A DNA stretch of 64,000 nucleotides from Paenibacillus tyrphae (GTDB lineage Bacteria; Bacillota; Bacilli; Paenibacillales; NBRC-103111): positions 62,001 through 126,000 of the forward strand of contig NZ_BSDJ01000001.1 of assembly GCF_027925525.1 (NCBI RefSeq), read 5' to 3'. The stretch's first letter is position 1. Every line of letters starts with the position of its first letter. This document shows, one piece after another, positions 61,055 through 64,000 of the stretch. The notes under the pieces were generated by a model. That model made no database searches, had not been told where the DNA came from, and saw nothing but the letters and a program-made list of their open reading frames with translations. The position numbers and the translations under genes are program-made.

Positions 61055-62015
61055 GCCTTCCCCTCTCCCCGTTCACCGGCACATATTGGTGCAGGGCACA
61101 GCCGAACGTACCGGCCATGCTTACGGTCACCGTCAAATAATAATCTCCCGGCCGCAGCGCTCCGCTGGATACCGCATGCTGAAGATTGGAAGGGATGTCC
61201 GAATTGGCAATATGCCCGGTTTCCCGCATGGTGGCGTAGAAAAATAATTCCCTCGGAACCCGCAGCGCGCCGGCTACCGTCTCCCAAGCCTGCCGGTTAA
61301 TATTGCCGCACACGACGAGACGAATGTCGGAAAGGGCGAACCCGGCTTCGCCAAGCGTCTCCAGCATGATCTTGCGAATACCCAAGTAGTACATCGCATG
61401 GAACTGCCGTATCCGCGACGGATCGTCGTCGTAAACCGTGCCTGCCGCTTTGTACTTCACGACAAGCGTCCGATGATCGCCGTGCTCCCGCCGGAACAAA
61501 CAGGCGCTGGCGCTATCTCCGCAGATCATGAAGTCGTCGATATAGTAGAACGGATGGATGCCCAAATCGGCGGTCACAAACAGCACCGCTTTGTGCGGAT
61601 CGCTGGCGAATGGAGGACCAGCCATGCGCAGCACCCAATGGAACGTCGAGCAGGAATGCTCCTCGACCGGATACAAGGGAACATCCTCCCACCGCCAGCG
61701 CCGCAGTATCGTCTTGAACAGGTTGCACTCGTGCCAGGCTACCTTCGACGTATGCGCGAACCAGATCTCCCCAAGCACGATGCCTTCCCGCACGCAGCGT
61801 TCCGCTATCGGCTCCAGCGCCCGCTCCGCCATCTCCTCCAGCGACAGGCGTCTCTCGACCGAGACCGTCTCGAACCCCATCTTCCGGTAATGCGCTTCAT
61901 CCTCCTTGAAGGGGTAACCGCACTGCTCCGCATCCCTGATGACGTCGGCAATCGGTACGGTCAGTTCGGGCCGGTAGACGGAGAGACCGTCCATATGGAA
62001 CCGTCCTTGCATCAT
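61041..62015 (-). CDS. KAS III-like ketosynthase with active-site Cys
   Basis: A 324-residue thiolase-fold protein in the 3-oxoacyl-ACP synthase III family. The nucleophile is probably Cys122 in EEHSCSTFHWVLRMA. The position of the catalytic His (HN-x-N in many relatives) reads VVCGNINRQAW, apparently Gly237. The third motif reads TGHIANSDIPSNL, with His268 where FabH has Asn. The GDSASACLF motif supports the fold. It could condense an acyl unit from CoA or ACP with a second acyl group or an amine. The operon position, after an ACP and a radical SAM gene and coupled to a Cys-less paralogue, points to a specialised product rather than housekeeping fatty-acid synthesis. Confidence 0.82.
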   Translation of the reverse strand: MMQGRFHMDGLSVYRPELTVPIADVIRDAEQCGYPFKEDEAHYRKMGFETVSVERRLSLEEMAERALEPIAERCVREGIVLGEIWFAHTSKVAWHECNLFKTILRRWRWEDVPLYPVEEHSCSTFHWVLRMAGPPFASDPHKAVLFVTADLGIHPFYYIDDFMICGDSASACLFRREHGDHRTLVVKYKAAGTVYDDDPSRIRQFHAMYYLGIRKIMLETLGEAGFALSDIRLVVCGNINRQAWETVAGALRVPRELFFYATMRETGHIANSDIPSNLQHAVSSGALRPGDYYLTVTVSMAGTFGCALHQYVPVNGERGRHERS

Positions 62016-62050
62016 CCGCCTTCTCTCCTGTCGCCGCTAGCTTGCGGCAT

Positions 62051-63223
62051 TTATCGGCCGTAGTTATAGAGCAGCACGCATCGCGAGCAGATCGGCGTCA
62101 AGCCGAGGCCGAGCGTCTCCCGGTGCCGCCGGAAATTTTCGCCATGATACACGTCCTTCAAGTCTGCCCCGTTCAAGTCGCCGAGCGTAAACTCAGGGAA
62201 AAACTTGCACGGGTTGACCTTCCCATCCGGCATCACATCCACCCGGTTGGCAATGGCCAGGCATTGCTCCCGCTTCATCGCCGGCTTCTCGGAGCCAAGA
62301 ATAAAGTCTCTGATCTCATCCCGCTCCAGCGCCGGCTGAAACCGGATTCGGCTGCTCCACACCCGCTCGTTGATCCGGTCGATCTCGGCGGTAAGCGGCT
62401 CGATATTCGATTCCGAGACGCGGAAGGAGAAGGAATGCCAGCTGTACCGCTGCTGCTGCTGCGCCGCTTCCAGCCATGGGAAGTACTGCGCATAGTAGTC
62501 GTCCATCTTCATGGCAATCTCGCTTGGGATGTACCACGGAAACACGAAGTAGACCGTGTCGACGCCGAGCTCCTCGAAGTATGCCATGAAATCGTACAGC
62601 TTCGTGACCATGGAATCGCTAATGGTCAAACTGATCGAGATCCGGCCTTGATACTCGCCGGTTCGCTGCAGGTCAAGCAGCAGCTTCACCGTTTGGACGA
62701 CTTTCTTGTACGTGCCCTTCCCGCGAATGGCGTCGTTCTCCGCTTCAAAGCCGTCCAAGCTGATGAGCAGCGTCATATCCTTCGATATTTTCAGCACGGA
62801 ATCCAGCTTCTGCTCCACGAGCAGTGCATTGGTACAGATGGTCGTATTACGGGGATCGCGTTCCAGCAAGTCGGCCAATTCGTCAAACTTGCTGTAATAC
62901 AGAGGCTCGCCGCCCCAAAGGAACAACCGGGATTTCCGCTGGCGCGTTTGCTCCAGCAGACGTTCGAGCATGGAAAACTCAATCTCCTGATTCTTTATTT
63001 CCTTCGCCATATCATGATGGAAACCATCGCTAGCCCATTCGAAGCAGTGCTTGCAGCGCAGATTGCAGCCGTTGTTCAGCTTGATGCCGATATCCTCGGG
63101 AATATCCAGCGCGAACGTCGGATCGTGCCTTAGCGCTTTGCTTGTCACGGACATGTTGCGGATCGTCCGCTTCATATTTTGAAACGTGCTCTGGTCAAAG
63201 GTGACCTTTGTTTGCGGTTGCAT
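62051..63223 (-). CDS. Radical SAM/SPASM enzyme
   Basis: A 390-residue iron-sulfur enzyme. The radical SAM cluster motif is NNGCNLRCKHCFEW (Cys-x3-Cys-x2-Cys, about residue 56-63), followed by the SAM-binding FLWGGEPLYYS and LISLDGFEAEND. The C terminus holds a SPASM-type cysteine set: EQCLAIANRVDVMPDGKVNP, CKFFPEF and ICSRCVLLYNYGR, for one or two further clusters. Such enzymes modify peptides (sactipeptide or PqqE type) or small molecules on carriers (BtrN type). I chose ATG 63223 with GGAGGGG upstream. No precursor peptide gene was found nearby. The ACP gene before it suggests an ACP-bound or fatty-acid-derived substrate, by inference. Confidence 0.9.
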   Translation of the reverse strand: MQPQTKVTFDQSTFQNMKRTIRNMSVTSKALRHDPTFALDIPEDIGIKLNNGCNLRCKHCFEWASDGFHHDMAKEIKNQEIEFSMLERLLEQTRQRKSRLFLWGGEPLYYSKFDELADLLERDPRNTTICTNALLVEQKLDSVLKISKDMTLLISLDGFEAENDAIRGKGTYKKVVQTVKLLLDLQRTGEYQGRISISLTISDSMVTKLYDFMAYFEELGVDTVYFVFPWYIPSEIAMKMDDYYAQYFPWLEAAQQQQRYSWHSFSFRVSESNIEPLTAEIDRINERVWSSRIRFQPALERDEIRDFILGSEKPAMKREQCLAIANRVDVMPDGKVNPCKFFPEFTLGDLNGADLKDVYHGENFRRHRETLGLGLTPICSRCVLLYNYGR

Positions 63224-63268
63224 GGACACCCCTCCTATCCTTCGGTGAATGTTTTTTCATGTTCGATA

Positions 63269-63556
63269 CTAGATCGGCTGCTCTGCTGCCTGGCCGCCTG
63301 TGCTGTTTGCGACCGCCGCCCGCTCCTTTTCCAGGAAAGTCACAAAAGCTTGGACGGAGCTCAAGTGATCGATGTCGAAATTATCAAAGTCGATTTCCAC
63401 ATCGAAAGCATCTTCGATGGCCAGCACGAAATTGATCATTTGCAGCGAATCGAGTCCGACCTCGTTAATGATATCCGTCTCCGGCTTTAACGTGGACAGC
63501 AGCTCCGGAGACTCCTTGATTTCGCTCAAAATTTTGATCACGGTTTGCAGAATCAT
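63269..63556 (-). CDS. Acyl carrier protein
   Basis: A 95-residue acidic helical carrier. The phosphopantetheine attachment Ser is in EVGLDSLQMINFVLAIEDAF, about residue 37. An extra C-terminal tail of about 15 residues (ANSTGGQAAEQPI) extends beyond the usual 77-residue ACP. GAGGAGGAG precedes the start. It is separate from the fatty-acid cluster and lies with a radical SAM enzyme and two ketosynthase-like proteins, so it is probably a dedicated carrier for their substrate. Confidence 0.92.
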   Translation of the reverse strand: MILQTVIKILSEIKESPELLSTLKPETDIINEVGLDSLQMINFVLAIEDAFDVEIDFDNFDIDHLSSVQAFVTFLEKERAAVANSTGGQAAEQPI

Positions 63557-63585
63557 AAGAAACTCCTCCTCATTTAAGTTAGTGG

Positions 63586-64000
63586 CTAGCCTGAGACCAT
63601 CGGATATCCGGGCAGCTTCGCCCTCGCCAGCGCCAGCAGCCGCTCATGCATCGCCATGCGCTCGTACGATTGAGCGATCGGCACATTGTCTTTTGTCCCG
63701 TCCAGCACCTCGCTGAAAAACGCCAATTGATTCGCGAAGTAATTTTGCGGCTCAAAGGCCAGCTTCTCCACCGACCCGGTCTGCTTATCTTGAATGCGAA
63801 TGGCAATACGGTACGTTCCCATGCTCGCGCGGAAAAAATCGTCCACGGTCACAACGGCACGTTCAAATTCGAGCGTATGCCTGGAAATACCCGGCAGCTC
63901 GAAGGAGGCGACAAGCTCGGCGCGCACCTCGTCCGCGTACTCCAGCGCCGCACGAAACGTCCAATCGCAGCCGCCCGGCCCCGCAAAATCCGACTCCGCA
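63586..64000 (-). CDS. Gfo/Idh/MocA-like oxidoreductase, C-terminal part
   Basis: The gene runs off the right edge; 137 residues remain, ending KLPGYPMVSG with a TAG stop. The open frame continues without a start to the window edge (about AESDFAGPGGCDWTFRAALE). The segment FEPQNYFANQLAFFSEVLDG followed by an S-Y-E-R-M helix resembles the C-terminal end of NAD(P)-dependent Gfo/Idh/MocA oxidoreductases, where an N-Q-x-x-x-F helix precedes a last helix. The N-terminal Rossmann domain is outside the window, so the assignment is provisional. It is 29 bases upstream of the ACP gene and in the same operon. Confidence 0.6.
   Translation of the reverse strand, partial: AESDFAGPGGCDWTFRAALEYADEVRAELVASFELPGISRHTLEFERAVVTVDDFFRASMGTYRIAIRIQDKQTGSVEKLAFEPQNYFANQLAFFSEVLDGTKDNVPIAQSYERMAMHERLLALARAKLPGYPMVSG

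Overview
The window looks like a chromosomal segment of a Paenibacillus-type Firmicute. The reasons are purine-rich GGAGG ribosome sites, a GC-rich but low-GC-lineage gene repertoire (a LplB/YtcP/lipoprotein sugar importer with a YesMN-type two-component pair, AbrB-like and CcpA-cre-like signals, SPASM and DUF3886 proteins, secreted stalk-like proteins), and single-membrane lipoprotein and LysM signals. No rRNA, tRNA, CRISPR array or intact insertion sequence was seen. All calls come from reading the sequence and recalling families; no search was run.

Layout. 0-6.4 kb: oligosaccharide ABC importer plus response regulator and histidine kinase. 6.4-15.6 kb: regulatory genes (AbrB-Zn ribbon protein, two ECF sigma/anti-sigma pairs, a SigJ-like sigma next to an FAD oxidoreductase) and small conserved genes; a 259-base nested palindrome lies at 8384-8642. 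15.6-17.0 kb: a secreted DUF5050-like protein. 17.2-25.2 kb: an acetoin/butanediol catabolic operon (acoA-acoB-acoC-acoL-bdhA, then acoR), with a near-ideal sigma-54 promoter before acoA and a sigma-A promoter overlapped by a cre-like site before acoR. 25.4-27.4 kb: LrgAB/CidAB-like membrane pair with a divergent CidR-type LysR regulator. 27.5-39.7 kb: oxidoreductase, LysM-anchored 5'-nucleotidase, polysaccharide deacetylase, SgrR-like regulator divergent from an MFS exporter, DUF1905 and AlkD-like genes, a repeat-rich gene desert, and a secreted metallophosphoesterase. 39.9-50.0 kb: AraC regulator, Liv-type amino-acid importer and hutG-hutU-hutI on one strand, with a cre-like site before the importer; hutH is not in the window. 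50-51.4 kb: an AT-rich scar with a 17-bp direct repeat and one DUF1349 gene. 51.4-57.4 kb: MFS transporter, phosphotransferase and a dihydroxyacetone module (DhaS-like activator, DhaK/DhaQ-like protein, fused DhaK-DhaL kinase). 57.5-59.8 kb: an internally deleted aminoglycoside adenylyltransferase, a DUF6273 protein and a YqeB-like protein with a TetR-type operator.

The most unusual part is the right end (60.0-64.0 kb, minus strand, running off the window). It is a small biosynthetic operon: an incomplete Gfo/Idh/MocA-like protein, an acyl carrier protein, a radical SAM/SPASM enzyme, and two overlapping genes for KAS III-like ketosynthases. One ketosynthase keeps the nucleophile Cys but seems to lack the usual His; its partner has Gln in place of Cys. 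This resembles a KS/chain-length-factor or PqsC/PqsB heterodimer and is the best candidate for an undescribed pathway.
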